64,000 nt of DNA from SXOA01 sp051004015 (GCA_051004015.1 JBPCKT010000055.1:1-64000), one strand, 5' to 3'. Numbered from the stretch's first letter, positions 27,562-37,129 are shown. Made by a program: numbers and translations. Notes: generated from the letters alone by a model not told the origin.

Positions 27562-28785
27562 TCATCGTTCCCTCCGCATCTCCGCCTCGCGCTCGTCAAA
27601 CACGTGCTGATTGAGTTTCCAGAGGCGGTCCTCCGCGGCGCTGCGGTCGATGGTGATGCAGTAAGGCCGGCCCCGCTCGATAAATTCTCTCGGCGTCATG
27701 CCCGCGGGATCGGGAATGCCGCTGGCCTCGGCCAGTTTCGCGGGGGGAAGCTTGTGCAGTTGGCAATGCAGGTCCAGCGCCTCCTGCCGGTGAGCATCGC
27801 TCCAGCGATAGACGGGCTGCGGAGGCAAGGTTGGTCCCGCGGATTTCGGTTTGCTACCCGACTCCTGACCCCTGTCCCCTGACTCCTGATTCCCTTCCCC
27901 TTGATTCACTTTCGCCAATTCGTGCGCACGGCCCGAATCTGCTGCCACCACTTCCAGTCCTTCGCCGCAAACTGCGTCCCTGTCGCCGGTTACAACGTCG
28001 GCTGCCGGAACTTTTTGATTCAGAGCCGCCATTTCGGCTGCATATTCTGATTCAGTTCTTTCATAAAATTCACGGCTGAAGAGGTACGGGTTTGTCCCCT
28101 TGAAGGGACCCGTTTTGATCGTGTACGGCTCCTCGGGCTCGGCAGGATTGGTCTTCTCGGCCCCCGCCGCGCGGCTCGCCCGCTGGGCTTCGTCCGGGTC
28201 GATGGCTTCGCTCGCCGCGATCTTGGCGTTCCCCGCGCTGATATAGCCGGCGGCCAGGGCCTGCCGCTGCTGGGAATAGCGGACGGCGGCATTGAGGCTG
28301 GAGATGCGGCCGTACTGCTCCTTCTGATACTCATCGGTCTGGACCTCCGTCACCTTCTCCCCCTGGGCCTTCCGCCCCTCGGGATAAATTTTCGTCCGCG
28401 TCCGCGTGACGGGGATCGTCGCCCGCGAGCGGTGATAATCCTCCAGCGCCAGTTGCTGGGCATGCTCCAGAAAAATCCCGTGCCGCTCCGTCTCCACCCG
28501 GAACCGCTCCGGGGCCGTCAACTCCCCCCGCTCCTCCGGCAGCGTCGCGGCCCGCCACTCCTCGGCCCGCTTAATCCCCCGGCAGACCGTCGGCTGAGAG
28601 CACCCCAGCCGCTCGGCAATCTCCCGCTGGTTCTTCCCCTGGCTGTGGAGCACAAACGCCTCCCAATCCCGCGGCTTGAGCTTCTTCACCCGCCACGTTG
28701 CCCCCTGCTGCTCCTCCCCAGCCGCCTCAGGATTCTGCTCGTTTTTCTCGCACTGTTCCCGGCACGTTTTCGCATTAGTCGTCAT
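27562..28785 (-). CDS. HTH-domain protein, possibly phage-derived
   Basis: A 407-residue protein. The N-terminal part contains a helix-turn-helix (about residues 36-75) with QREIAERLGCSQPTVCRGIK. The long middle is helical and charged, with several low-complexity stretches such as NQESGDRGQESG. The C-terminal domain (about 330-407) resembles nothing I recognise. The ATG at 28785 has AGGAGG 7 bases upstream, a good ribosome site. Proteins with this N-terminal layout occur in phage terminase small-subunit-like loci, so an origin in a prophage is possible, but there is no neighbouring phage gene here. Confidence 0.7.
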   Translation of the reverse strand: MTTNAKTCREQCEKNEQNPEAAGEEQQGATWRVKKLKPRDWEAFVLHSQGKNQREIAERLGCSQPTVCRGIKRAEEWRAATLPEERGELTAPERFRVETERHGIFLEHAQQLALEDYHRSRATIPVTRTRTKIYPEGRKAQGEKVTEVQTDEYQKEQYGRISSLNAAVRYSQQRQALAAGYISAGNAKIAASEAIDPDEAQRASRAAGAEKTNPAEPEEPYTIKTGPFKGTNPYLFSREFYERTESEYAAEMAALNQKVPAADVVTGDRDAVCGEGLEVVAADSGRAHELAKVNQGEGNQESGDRGQESGSKPKSAGPTLPPQPVYRWSDAHRQEALDLHCQLHKLPPAKLAEASGIPDPAGMTPREFIERGRPYCITIDRSAAEDRLWKLNQHVFDEREAEMRRER

Positions 28786-29056
28786 GGCCTGGCCTCCTCT
28801 TGAAAATGGGTCATCTTCCGAATATGGTCAATTGTCCACATTCAGTGGTGCCACAGGCAAGGGCTTTGAGCAAAAAAGTGGAAAATAATTTAAGGGCAAA
28901 AATGGCCGGAAAAACCCGCTATTTTTGGCCTTCTCTCCGCGGGCTCTGCGCTTTTGCGGGATGCTCATGCCTTGAGGAGAAGAGGGGGCATCACGCAGAG
29001 GCGCGGGGGGCGCGGAGGGCGGAAGAACGAAGATCGGGCATAATTCATCGGGCCGA

Positions 29057-30529
29057 TCAGGTCTGTTGGTAATTGACTGCGGCAACGTGACATGGGGCGC
29101 AAAAAAACGCGTAGTAGATTCCCTCTTCGCGGAGTGAGCCGTTATCGTGCTGGGCAAGGAACGTCATGAGTTCGCGACATTTGATGCATCGCGGGAATTC
29201 GGCGTCTTGCAACCACATTGGAATGCCGCCTATCGACGAGGCATCGTCGAGGGCAAAGACTTCCGCACACGCAAACGGGGGGCAGGGCGAATCCGCAAGT
29301 CTTCGGACACACGCCGCTCGGTCTCCTGAGTAAGCAAATTCACTTGGCCCATTAGGAGAGAGCCAGGCCGCTGTCCCGTCTGCCCGATAGGTCGAAAATA
29401 CTGGCCCGCTGCAAGCGCAGTGCAAGCAGCAAAGCACTTTCAGAGGTGCCTCGGCAAAAACACTCGAAAAGTCTTCCGCACCTAGCTGAGAGAAATCGAA
29501 CAGCCAGCTGAGCGGACCACCACAAGACGGACACATTTCCTCGCTTCGGGTGCGACAAGGGATACTCCGATGGGCAGCTCCATCAGATGGAACCAGTCGG
29601 ACGCATTTTGGGACAATCAAGTCGCGCCGCAGTCCGTCTCCGCTCAGGCACCATCCTGCATTCGGCAAGTACTCCTCGGGCGGCACATATAATTCGGACG
29701 CCCAAATGGGTGACTTCTTGGACCACTGTTGGAATGTATGGAGGGCCGCAGCCGATCGGGTCCATGCGAGCGCGAGCAATAGTTGATTCAATGAAGCCGA
29801 TACTGGAGTCTCATTAATCAAGGAAATTATCCGCACGGCCACGTCGTCACCGCTTTCGCGGTACAGGCTTGGTGGCGAAAAGACTCGCCATTCGACGGTC
29901 GCATGACAGCACGCCTCGCTTAGTGGTGGAAATCGAAAGCTAGCCAAACGCTGCAAGATATTCGTACCGATCTCTTTTACGGAATCACCATGGCTGCTCA
30001 GGCAATCGACGGCTCGCTTGGCCAACTGCTCAGCTTCATCAGGTTTAAGCTCGCCAAACACCTTCAGCCAATCCATGTCCTTCGGCGCTAGTTGCCGTTG
30101 GCTTAGGTCCGCTAGTTCGGCGACGGCTTGTTGGGTTCCGGTACTGAGACTAGGGAAGAATCGTCGAGCAATCGCCAACGCCTCACGCATGTCGATTATG
30201 TAACGCTCGGCCTCACGTAGACGACGAGCGGAAAATCCGCCACGGTTCGCCTCCAGTACCCTATAAGGTGGCACAATCCCCCGTTGCATTCCCGGAACGG
30301 TTAGTCCAAGTCGCAGCACAAACGTGTCGTCTTCCGGGCAGCCGATCTTCGCTAGATGCTGCCGTAGCAACTCCAGATGGTGTTGAACCCCAGGTTCGTT
30401 TTCGGCGGGCAACCATTCCTTTTCGACGATTTGGGACTCAAAACAAAAGTTGCCTCCGTAATTCCGAAGCGCAATCGCAACATGCGCGTCAACTATCTGC
30501 GAGACGAGGTCATTGGCGTTACCGACCAT
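29057..30529 (-). CDS. Hypothetical protein with paired zinc-ribbon-like cysteines
   Basis: A 490-residue protein without signal peptide or membrane helix. The first half is mostly helical. The second half has CxxC-type pairs, CPSCGGPLSW and LCCLHCACSG, then IGGIPMWLQDAEFPRC-IKC and a final FFCAPC. These resemble treble-clef or zinc-ribbon elements, and the part around GIPMWLQD recalls the DUF1963/YwqG group, but the match is not firm. ATG 30529 is the first start. It sits between a HTH gene and the carB accessory region. It could be an orphan nuclease, chaperone or protein of unknown role; no function is claimed. Confidence 0.6.
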   Translation of the reverse strand: MVGNANDLVSQIVDAHVAIALRNYGGNFCFESQIVEKEWLPAENEPGVQHHLELLRQHLAKIGCPEDDTFVLRLGLTVPGMQRGIVPPYRVLEANRGGFSARRLREAERYIIDMREALAIARRFFPSLSTGTQQAVAELADLSQRQLAPKDMDWLKVFGELKPDEAEQLAKRAVDCLSSHGDSVKEIGTNILQRLASFRFPPLSEACCHATVEWRVFSPPSLYRESGDDVAVRIISLINETPVSASLNQLLLALAWTRSAAALHTFQQWSKKSPIWASELYVPPEEYLPNAGWCLSGDGLRRDLIVPKCVRLVPSDGAAHRSIPCRTRSEEMCPSCGGPLSWLFDFSQLGAEDFSSVFAEAPLKVLCCLHCACSGPVFSTYRADGTAAWLSPNGPSEFAYSGDRAACVRRLADSPCPPFACAEVFALDDASSIGGIPMWLQDAEFPRCIKCRELMTFLAQHDNGSLREEGIYYAFFCAPCHVAAVNYQQT

Positions 30530-30670
30530 TTCAGCGACTCTGCATCGTAAAGTGATTTGACTGCGGCGAGCTCAACAACTGCGTCGCCAGCGGTTCAACT
30601 ATGAGGCAGGTTAGCAGAGCGAGTCTGGTAAACAAGCTGTCCGCCAAACGCCCCTGACGAGGTACGTCAG

Positions 30671-30824
30671 CCCCTTGAGTCCCCGCAAATTGCATGGTAA
30701 ACTCACGAAATTTTACACATCTCGCGGCTGACGGCTTTCATGCCGCGCGATTTCCTGGTGGCCCTCTGCGGGAAGGACTGTCCGCACCGTGCCCAAGCGT
30801 ACTGACATCAAGAAGATCCTGCTC
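30671..30824 (+). repeat. Truncated duplicate of the carB upstream region and first 12 codons
   Basis: This stretch closely matches 31415-31572. Shared segments include CGAAATTTTACACAT, CTCTGCG..GGAAGGACTGTC and the carB start GTGCCCAAGCGTAC.GACATC. At 30789 a GTG opens a carB-like peptide of 12 matching codons. The frame then diverges and ends at TGA 30858-30860, giving a 23-residue peptide. hicAB lies between this copy and the intact carB. It looks like a relic of insertion or of a recombination event. Confidence 0.85.
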
Positions 30825-30934
30825 CTAGACCAACGCCTGGGAAGCGGTTTGGTATCCTGAAGGTCAGCCCAGCATCCTGGATGAAGCGGGTTATAGCTCG
30901 TAGTGACGGTAATTGCTGGGAGACATGAATCGCT

Positions 30935-31195
30935 GTGAGTATCGCAAAGACGCTCGACCGAATCCTGCGCGGCACTTCCGATGCGAATATCCGTTTCGAC
31001 GACTTGTGTCGAGTGCTCAAGCGATTGGCCTTTTCAGAGCGCATTCGTGGCGACCATCATATTTTTTCACGCGAGGGCGTGGTGGAAATCCTGAACCTTC
31101 AGCCGCGCGGCACGTTGGCGAAGGCTTATCAAGTCAAGCAAGTTCGCAACGTGATCGTCCGGTACAAACTGGCGGAGGAAAAAGATGCGGAATAA
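30935..31195 (+). CDS. hicA: HicA-like toxin (mRNA interferase family)
   Basis: An 86-residue protein starting at GTG 30935. It contains RGDHHIFSREG, the form of the HicA/YcfA double-stranded-RNA-binding-like fold in which the catalytic His follows a G-x-H segment, and ends with VKQVRNVIVRYKL, another HicA-like feature. HicA cleaves mRNA and is held inactive by HicB. The downstream hicB starts 11 bases before this gene ends, so the two are translationally coupled in the usual toxin-first order. A GGGAG sequence lies about 12 bases upstream of the start. The pair is sited between a duplicated carB leader and carB. Confidence 0.85.
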   Translation: MSIAKTLDRILRGTSDANIRFDDLCRVLKRLAFSERIRGDHHIFSREGVVEILNLQPRGTLAKAYQVKQVRNVIVRYKLAEEKDAE

Positions 31196-31403
31196 CCATC
31201 GCTATGAGGTCATCATCTACTGGAGCGAGCAGGACGAAGCGTTCATCGCGGAAGTTCCCGAGTTGCCTGGCTGTGCGGCGGATGGCTTGAGCTACCAAAA
31301 AGCGCTGGCTGCGGTCGAACTGGTCATCCATGAGTGGATCGAGACTGCCAAGGAACTCGGGCGGCCCATCCCGGAACCACGCGGACGGTTGCTCTACGCC
31401 TGA
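31185..31403 (+). CDS. hicB: HicB-like antitoxin
   Basis: A 72-residue protein with the partially degraded RNase-H-like HicB fold: YEVIIYWSEQDEAFIAEVPE then LPGCAADG and a helix ending EWIETAKELG. It ends in PIPEPRGRLLYA. The typical HicB antitoxin has this N-terminal domain and often a C-terminal DNA-binding part; here the protein is short, so DNA-binding self-regulation is not apparent. It overlaps hicA by 11 bp. The stop is at 31401-31403, just upstream of the carB leader copy. Confidence 0.87.
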   Translation: MRNNHRYEVIIYWSEQDEAFIAEVPELPGCAADGLSYQKALAAVELVIHEWIETAKELGRPIPEPRGRLLYA

Positions 31404-31414
31404 CGCGCCGCTGG

Positions 31415-31572
31415 CCCCTTGAAGTGGCCGCGATTCCCGTGGTAAACTTGCGAAATTTTACACATCCCGCGGAATGGGTGCTTACCCGCCGCGCGATTTC
31501 CCTGGTGGCCCTCTGCGTGGAAGGACTGTCCGCACCGTGCCCAAGCGTACCGACATCAAGAAGATCCTGCTC
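31415..31572 (+). repeat. Functional copy of the duplicated carB leader and 5' coding end
   Basis: This is the intact member of the pair with 30671-30824. It covers the carB upstream region and the first 12 codons, after which carB continues. It probably contains the carB promoter and ribosome site (GGAAGGA about 12 bases before GTG 31537). Confidence 0.8.
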
Positions 31573-34500
31573 ATCGGCTCCGGCCCGATTGTCATCGGGC
31601 AGGCGTGCGAATTCGATTACTCCGGCACGCAGGCTTGCAAGGCCCTGCGCGAGGAGGGGTACGAGGTGGTCCTCGTCAACAGCAACCCGGCCACGATCAT
31701 GACCGATCCGGAGATGGCGGACCGGACCTACATCGAGCCGCTGACGTGGGAGATTGTGGAGAAGATCATTGAGAAGGAGCGGCCGGATGCCCTGCTGCCG
31801 ACAGTCGGCGGCCAGACGGGGCTGAACCTGGCGATGGACCTGGCCCGGCACGGAGTGCTGGAGAAATACGGCGTCGAGATGATCGGGGCCAAGCCGGACG
31901 TGATCGACAAGGCGGAAGACCGGGCTCTGTTCAAAGCCGCGATGGAGAAAATCGGCCTGGAATGTTGCCGCGGAGAGACGGTGAAGACGGTCGAGCACGC
32001 CCGCAAAGTGATGGAGGACGTCGGGCTCCCCTGCGTCGTCCGCCCCAGCTTCACGCTCGGCGGCAGCGGCTCGGCCATTGCCTATAACCGCGAGGAATTC
32101 GATTCGCTCGTGCATCACGGACTGGACCAGTCCCCCGTGCATCAGGTGCTCATCGAAGAATCCATCATCGGCTGGAAAGAGTATGAGATGGAGGTGATGC
32201 GGGACATGGATGACAACGTGGTCATCATCTGCTCCATCGAAAACTTTGACCCGATGGGAGTGCATACCGGCGACTCCATCACCGTGGCCCCCGCCCAGAC
32301 GTTGACCGACAAGGAATATCAGCGGATGCGGGACGCCAGCCTGGCGGTCATTCGTGAAATCGGCGTGGAGACCGGCGGCTCGAATATCCAGTTCGCCGTC
32401 CATCCCAAGACCGGCCGGATGATTGTCATCGAAATGAACCCCCGCGTCAGCCGCTCGTCTGCCCTGGCGAGCAAGGCGACCGGCTTTCCCATCGCCAAAA
32501 TCGCCGCCAAGCTGGCCATCGGCTATCGGCTGCACGAATTGCCTAACGACATTACGCGGAAAACGATGGCCTGCTTTGAGCCGACGATTGATTACGTCGT
32601 GACCAAGATTCCGCGGTTCGCCTTCGAAAAATTCCCGGAAGCAGACGCCACGCTGATGACGCAAATGAAGAGCGTCGGCGAAACGATGGCCATCGGCCGG
32701 ACATTCAAGGAATCGTTCCAAAAGGCCCTTCGCGGCCTCGAAGTCGGCGCCTTCGGCTTCGGCAGCGACGGCAAGGACAAATGGGGCACTCCCGAGCAGC
32801 CGGGGGAAGATGAGATTCGGGCCAAGCTCTCGGTTCCCAATGCCGACCGGGTCTGGTATCTCCGCTACGCCCTCAAGAGCGGCATGAGCGTGGAGCAGAT
32901 TTACTCGCTCACCAACATCGACCCGTGGTTCCTCGACCAGCTCGTTGAGATTGTGCGGATGGAAGAAGAGCTGCGAGAAATCGACGGGCTGGAAGCGGTG
33001 GACGACGCCACGCTCCGCAAGGCCAAGCAATACGGCTTTTCCGACCGTCAACTGGCGACCATTTGGCGGGCCGCGGAGATGGACGTCCGGGCCAACCGCA
33101 AGGCCCGCGGCATCGTGCCGACGTACAAATCGGTCGATACCTGTGCGGCTGAGTTCGAAGCCTACACGCCGTACTACTATTCCACCTACGAGGACGAGGA
33201 CGAGACGCCCCCCAAACAGCCCGGCAAGCAGCGGGTGATGATTCTCGGCGGCGGACCCAACCGCATCGGCCAGGGGATTGAGTTCGACTACTGCTGCTGC
33301 CACGCCAGCTTCGCCCTGCGGGAGTTGGGCATTGAGTCGGTGATGGTCAATAGCAACCCCGAGACGGTCAGCACCGACTACGACACTAGCGACATGCTCT
33401 TCTTCGAGCCGCTGACGACCGAGGACGTGCTCAACATCCACGACCGCATCCAGCCCGACGGCGTGATTGTGCAGTTCGGCGGACAGACGCCGCTCAACCT
33501 GGCCCGGGCCCTGCACAACGCGGGCGTTCCCATCATCGGCACCAGCGTCGAAACGATCGAAGCGGCCGAAGACCGCGAGCAGTTCGCCGCCATCCTCCAC
33601 CGGCTCGACCTCAAGCAGCCGGCCAATGGCATCGCCCGGACCATGAACCAGGCCCGGACGGAGTCGGTCAAAATTGGCTTTCCCTGCCTGGTCCGGCCGA
33701 GCTACGTCCTCGGCGGGCGGGCCATGGAAATCTGCTACGACCAGGCCCAGTTCGACCGCTTCGTCGCCGAAGCCTTCGTCGTCGCCCAGGGGCAGCCGGT
33801 GCTGATCGACCGCTTTCTGGAAGACGCGACCGAGGTGGACGTCGATTGCCTCAGCGACGGCGAAACGGTGGTTATCGCCGGCGTCATGGAGCACATCGAG
33901 GAAGCCGGCGTGCATTCCGGCGACTCTTGCTGCGCGATTCCGCCCTACAGCTTGCCCGGCCCGGTGGTGCAGGAAATCCGCGAAGCGACCATCAAGATGG
34001 CCAAGTATCTGCGGGTCATCGGCCTGATGAACGTACAGTTCGCCGTCAAGCGCGAGGATGGCAAGCCCGTCGTTTACGTGCTGGAAGTGAACCCCCGCGC
34101 CAGCCGCACCGTGCCGTTTGTCGCCAAGGCGACGGGCCTGCAAATCGCCAAGGTGGCGGCCAAAATCATGACGGGCGTTTCGCTGATTGAGCTGGGCGTG
34201 ACGAGTGAACCGATTCCCCTGCGCGTCAGCGTGAAGGAGAGCGTCTTTCCCTTCCGCAAGTTCGCTGGCGTGGACATTGTCCTCGGCCCGGAAATGCGGA
34301 GCACCGGGGAAGTGATGGGGGTCAGCGAACGCTTCAGCATTGCCTTTGCCAAAGGGCAACTCGCCGCGGGCGTGTTGCTGCCCGAACAGCCGAGCAAGAT
34401 TTTCGTCAGCGTCTCCAAGCGGCACAAGGATGCCGTGGGAGAGCTCGGCCGACGACTGGTGGCGCTTGGTCATTCACTCGTTGCCACCGAAGGAACGGCC

Positions 34501-34827
34501 CAGCGATTGGAGGAAACTGGCATCAAGGTCGAGCGGGTCAAGAAGATTGCCGAAGGCCGGCCCAACGTCGTGGACCAGATGAACGACGGCGGGATCGCCC
34601 TGGTCATCAACACTCCCAGCGGCAAAGGGGCCCGCACCGACGAAGGCCGCATCCGCGCCGCCGCTGTCCAACTCGGCATCCCCTGCATCACCACCATCCA
34701 AGCCGCCGAAGCCGCGGTGAAGGCGATGGAAGCCTTGCGAGAAGAAGATATGACCGTGGAGGCGCTGCAGGACAGGTTTCCGAAATCTGCGATTTTACCA
34801 ACAGCCCTGCGTCCGGCTTGTGTCTAG
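31537..34827 (+). CDS. carB: Carbamoyl-phosphate synthase large subunit
   Basis: A 1,096-residue enzyme that makes carbamoyl phosphate from bicarbonate, ATP and ammonia from the small subunit, for pyrimidine and arginine synthesis. It starts at GTG 31537 with PKRTDIKKILLIGSGPIVIG, which matches the N-terminus of E. coli CarB (1,073 residues). Two ATP-grasp halves are visible, each with a GGxPNRIGQG/GSGPIVIGQ-like start (the second near residue 570). The C-terminal allosteric MGS-like domain begins near residue 950. The gene is in an unusual place: preceded by a duplicated copy of its own leader and hicAB, and followed by a restriction-modification pair. The small subunit carA is not in the window. 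Confidence 0.97.
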   Translation: MPKRTDIKKILLIGSGPIVIGQACEFDYSGTQACKALREEGYEVVLVNSNPATIMTDPEMADRTYIEPLTWEIVEKIIEKERPDALLPTVGGQTGLNLAMDLARHGVLEKYGVEMIGAKPDVIDKAEDRALFKAAMEKIGLECCRGETVKTVEHARKVMEDVGLPCVVRPSFTLGGSGSAIAYNREEFDSLVHHGLDQSPVHQVLIEESIIGWKEYEMEVMRDMDDNVVIICSIENFDPMGVHTGDSITVAPAQTLTDKEYQRMRDASLAVIREIGVETGGSNIQFAVHPKTGRMIVIEMNPRVSRSSALASKATGFPIAKIAAKLAIGYRLHELPNDITRKTMACFEPTIDYVVTKIPRFAFEKFPEADATLMTQMKSVGETMAIGRTFKESFQKALRGLEVGAFGFGSDGKDKWGTPEQPGEDEIRAKLSVPNADRVWYLRYALKSGMSVEQIYSLTNIDPWFLDQLVEIVRMEEELREIDGLEAVDDATLRKAKQYGFSDRQLATIWRAAEMDVRANRKARGIVPTYKSVDTCAAEFEAYTPYYYSTYEDEDETPPKQPGKQRVMILGGGPNRIGQGIEFDYCCCHASFALRELGIESVMVNSNPETVSTDYDTSDMLFFEPLTTEDVLNIHDRIQPDGVIVQFGGQTPLNLARALHNAGVPIIGTSVETIEAAEDREQFAAILHRLDLKQPANGIARTMNQARTESVKIGFPCLVRPSYVLGGRAMEICYDQAQFDRFVAEAFVVAQGQPVLIDRFLEDATEVDVDCLSDGETVVIAGVMEHIEEAGVHSGDSCCAIPPYSLPGPVVQEIREATIKMAKYLRVIGLMNVQFAVKREDGKPVVYVLEVNPRASRTVPFVAKATGLQIAKVAAKIMTGVSLIELGVTSEPIPLRVSVKESVFPFRKFAGVDIVLGPEMRSTGEVMGVSERFSIAFAKGQLAAGVLLPEQPSKIFVSVSKRHKDAVGELGRRLVALGHSLVATEGTAQRLEETGIKVERVKKIAEGRPNVVDQMNDGGIALVINTPSGKGARTDEGRIRAAAVQLGIPCITTIQAAEAAVKAMEALREEDMTVEALQDRFPKSAILPTALRPACV

Positions 34828-34841
34828 TGCGGTCGCGACTC

Positions 34842-35732
34842 ATGGCTAAGAAGAAGCAACCAGCCCCGAAGGAACGGACTTTTGCGGATTATCGTGCCGA
34901 TGCACACGCCTGGATTACGCTGGCGACTGGTGAATTCTATCCGGACGTGCTTCCGCTCGCATGTGACCTCTATACCCCGGTCCTCGTTCTCTTCGGCCAG
35001 CTACTTCGAGAATCGCATTCTTCCACAGACCTGCTCTTAAGAATTGCGGAAATCCGAGTTCCTTGGATGCGAATCCAGCTTGCTCGTGTTTTCCGAAAGT
35101 ATGTCAGCCCAGTGACGCCCGTCGAAATGCTCAAGCACAAGTCCAAGGCGCCCGAAATCTGCGATAATTTTGGAGCCAAATTTCGCATCATTGCCGACGT
35201 ACAGAAGGCGTTCAGCTCGCGGCCTGTCGCGGATGAAGCGCTGTGCGCAATTCTTTGGGAATACAGGGATCGCGGGAAGAAAGGATACGACCTCACCGAA
35301 AGAGTCTTTGAGGTACTTCGCCGACAACTACCTGGGCTTACGATCACCGGCCCTGAGCGGGCAGGACGAGACATTCCGATGGGCGAGGTTTTTGAGAACT
35401 ATCTCAATCCCAAACGACCGGTGGATTTTGTGATTCGGGACCGTGAGAAGGTGCTGGCAGTCGGCTTGGCGCGATATGATTCCGATCGAGGGGGTGCCCA
35501 GGAAGATGATCGTACAGGACAATACCGCGAATGCGCGGCGGAGATCCTTGCCTACGCGAAGGTTTACCAATTTGGCGTGAAAGTGATCTTTGTGAATGAC
35601 GGGCCTGGCTTGTTGCTCGGGTCGATGTGGAACGACTATTCCCATTTGGAGCACCAATGGCCGGGCCAAGTGAAGGTAGTGACGCTGCGCATGATTTCCG
35701 AGCGAGTTACACCGGCTTGGCTCAATTCGTAG
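34842..35732 (+). CDS. Putative type II restriction endonuclease
   Basis: A 296-residue protein whose ATG at 34842 is 14 bases after carB. Position directly before an adenine methyltransferase suggests the restriction partner. The C-terminal part has the segment PKRPVDFVIRDREKVLAVGL-ARYDSDRGGAQEDDRTGQ, in which the family-like ARYDSDRGGAQEDDR stretch recurs in some type II endonucleases. No clean PD-(D/E)xK signature is seen, so the catalytic residues cannot be named. It is probably cytoplasmic and dimeric, but that is only typical of the class. Recognition sequence is unknown. Confidence 0.7.
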   Translation: MAKKKQPAPKERTFADYRADAHAWITLATGEFYPDVLPLACDLYTPVLVLFGQLLRESHSSTDLLLRIAEIRVPWMRIQLARVFRKYVSPVTPVEMLKHKSKAPEICDNFGAKFRIIADVQKAFSSRPVADEALCAILWEYRDRGKKGYDLTERVFEVLRRQLPGLTITGPERAGRDIPMGEVFENYLNPKRPVDFVIRDREKVLAVGLARYDSDRGGAQEDDRTGQYRECAAEILAYAKVYQFGVKVIFVNDGPGLLLGSMWNDYSHLEHQWPGQVKVVTLRMISERVTPAWLNS

Positions 35733-35746
35733 AGTGGAGAGAGTAA

Positions 35747-37129
35747 ATGGCGACGGGAATGCCATCGAAACGCCGGGGCACGCGAGATCAACGCGAATCG
35801 CCGCGTCCATTAGTCGCGAATCCGGAACTGATCGGCCTGACGTATCCGGGTAAGAGAGAAGTCAGCGACATTCTTTCCACGCCGTCGTCGGACCCTCACT
35901 TGGTTTGGCAGGGAACAGAAACTCAGCATCCGAACTTACTCTTCGCCGGCGACAACGGAGGTATCTTGGCGCACCTACTGGCAGACAAGCAAGTAGCAGG
36001 AAAGGTCCGGCTGATTTACATCGATCCGCCCTATTCGACACAAACGGATTTTCATTCTCGAGATCTTACGCCAGCCTACACCGATGATCTGCGTGGGGCG
36101 GACTTTGTCGAATACCTTCGTATTCGACTGGTTCTCCTGCAGAAACTGCTGGCGGATAACGGGTCCATCTACGTTCATTTAGATTCGAAAATGGTATGCC
36201 ATTTGAAGATCGTCATGGATGAAGTGTTTGGACCGGAAAATTTTCGGAACATCATCACCAGGAAAAAGTGTAATCCAAAAAACTTTACAAAGAAACAATA
36301 CGGAAATGTATCTGATTATATTCTGTTTTATTCAAAAACAGGAGATTGTCTTTGGAATCGTCCGGTCGAGGCCTGGACCGCCCAGCGCGCCAAGGAGTAT
36401 CAGTACACTGAAGAAGGGACTGGCAGGAAGTTCATGAAAGTGCCGGTTCATGCCCCCGGGGTCCGCTACGGCGAAACGGGTAAGCCTTGGCGAGGGATGT
36501 TGCCACCACCTGGAAAACACTGGCAGTACGTGCCCAGCATCTTGGATGAGATGGACGCGCGCGGCGAGATTTTTTGGTCGTCATCGGGAAATCCCCGCCG
36601 CAAAGTCTATCTTGATGAAAACCCCGGTCTCGCCGTCCAGGATATCTGGATGGACTTTAAGGATGCCCATAACCAAAATGTTTGCATTACCGGCTACCCT
36701 ACGGAGAAAAACCCCGATTTGTTGCGCCGAATCATTGGGGCGTCTACCGCGCCTGGGGACCTGGTTCTCGATTGTTTCTCTGGCTCGGGAACAACTTTGG
36801 CGGTGGCATCGGAACTCGACCGACGCTGGATCGGAATTGATAGTGGATTGGAGGCAATCTCGACGACCTTACGGCGACTAACCGGCGGCCTCGAGCGGAT
36901 GGGAGACTTCACTCAACATAGGCTAATCAAGACTGATGAACGACAAAAGCAACTTAGTCTGGCTGCGGTTGACGAGTTCTTTGAACAAACTGCTGTTTCT
37001 CGCGATCATAAGCCCGTAATCGATTTCCAGTTGCTCTGCGATCCTCTCCTAAAGCGTGAAGTTGAGCGCATCGTCGAGGGTTGGTCAGGACGTCACTTTG
37101 GAGTCGTTCGCAGAGTGCAGAGCGACTGA
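35747..37129 (+). CDS. Site-specific DNA adenine methyltransferase (beta-class)
   Basis: A 460-residue methyltransferase. The catalytic motif IV is IYIDPPYSTQTDF (near residue 91) and the AdoMet motif I is VLDCFSGSGTT (near 342), so the order is motif IV then motif I, as in beta-class N6-adenine enzymes. The segment between probably holds the target-recognition region. The DPPY form favours N6-adenine over N4-cytosine. A local stretch about 36240-36345 is much more AT-rich than its neighbours, a mark of transfer. It starts 14 bases after the endonuclease stop and likely shares its transcript, protecting the host DNA. Confidence 0.9.
   Translation: MATGMPSKRRGTRDQRESPRPLVANPELIGLTYPGKREVSDILSTPSSDPHLVWQGTETQHPNLLFAGDNGGILAHLLADKQVAGKVRLIYIDPPYSTQTDFHSRDLTPAYTDDLRGADFVEYLRIRLVLLQKLLADNGSIYVHLDSKMVCHLKIVMDEVFGPENFRNIITRKKCNPKNFTKKQYGNVSDYILFYSKTGDCLWNRPVEAWTAQRAKEYQYTEEGTGRKFMKVPVHAPGVRYGETGKPWRGMLPPPGKHWQYVPSILDEMDARGEIFWSSSGNPRRKVYLDENPGLAVQDIWMDFKDAHNQNVCITGYPTEKNPDLLRRIIGASTAPGDLVLDCFSGSGTTLAVASELDRRWIGIDSGLEAISTTLRRLTGGLERMGDFTQHRLIKTDERQKQLSLAAVDEFFEQTAVSRDHKPVIDFQLLCDPLLKREVERIVEGWSGRHFGVVRRVQSD

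Noticed and set aside
25910..27565. Upstream extension of the protease frame (993 codons in all)
   Set aside because: This part is antisense to the MFS gene; the signal-anchor sequence marks the true start at 25909.
31324..34473. A 1,049-codon open frame on the minus strand
   Set aside because: It is antisense to carB, whose sequence matches a known enzyme throughout; high GC removes stop codons in the opposite strand.
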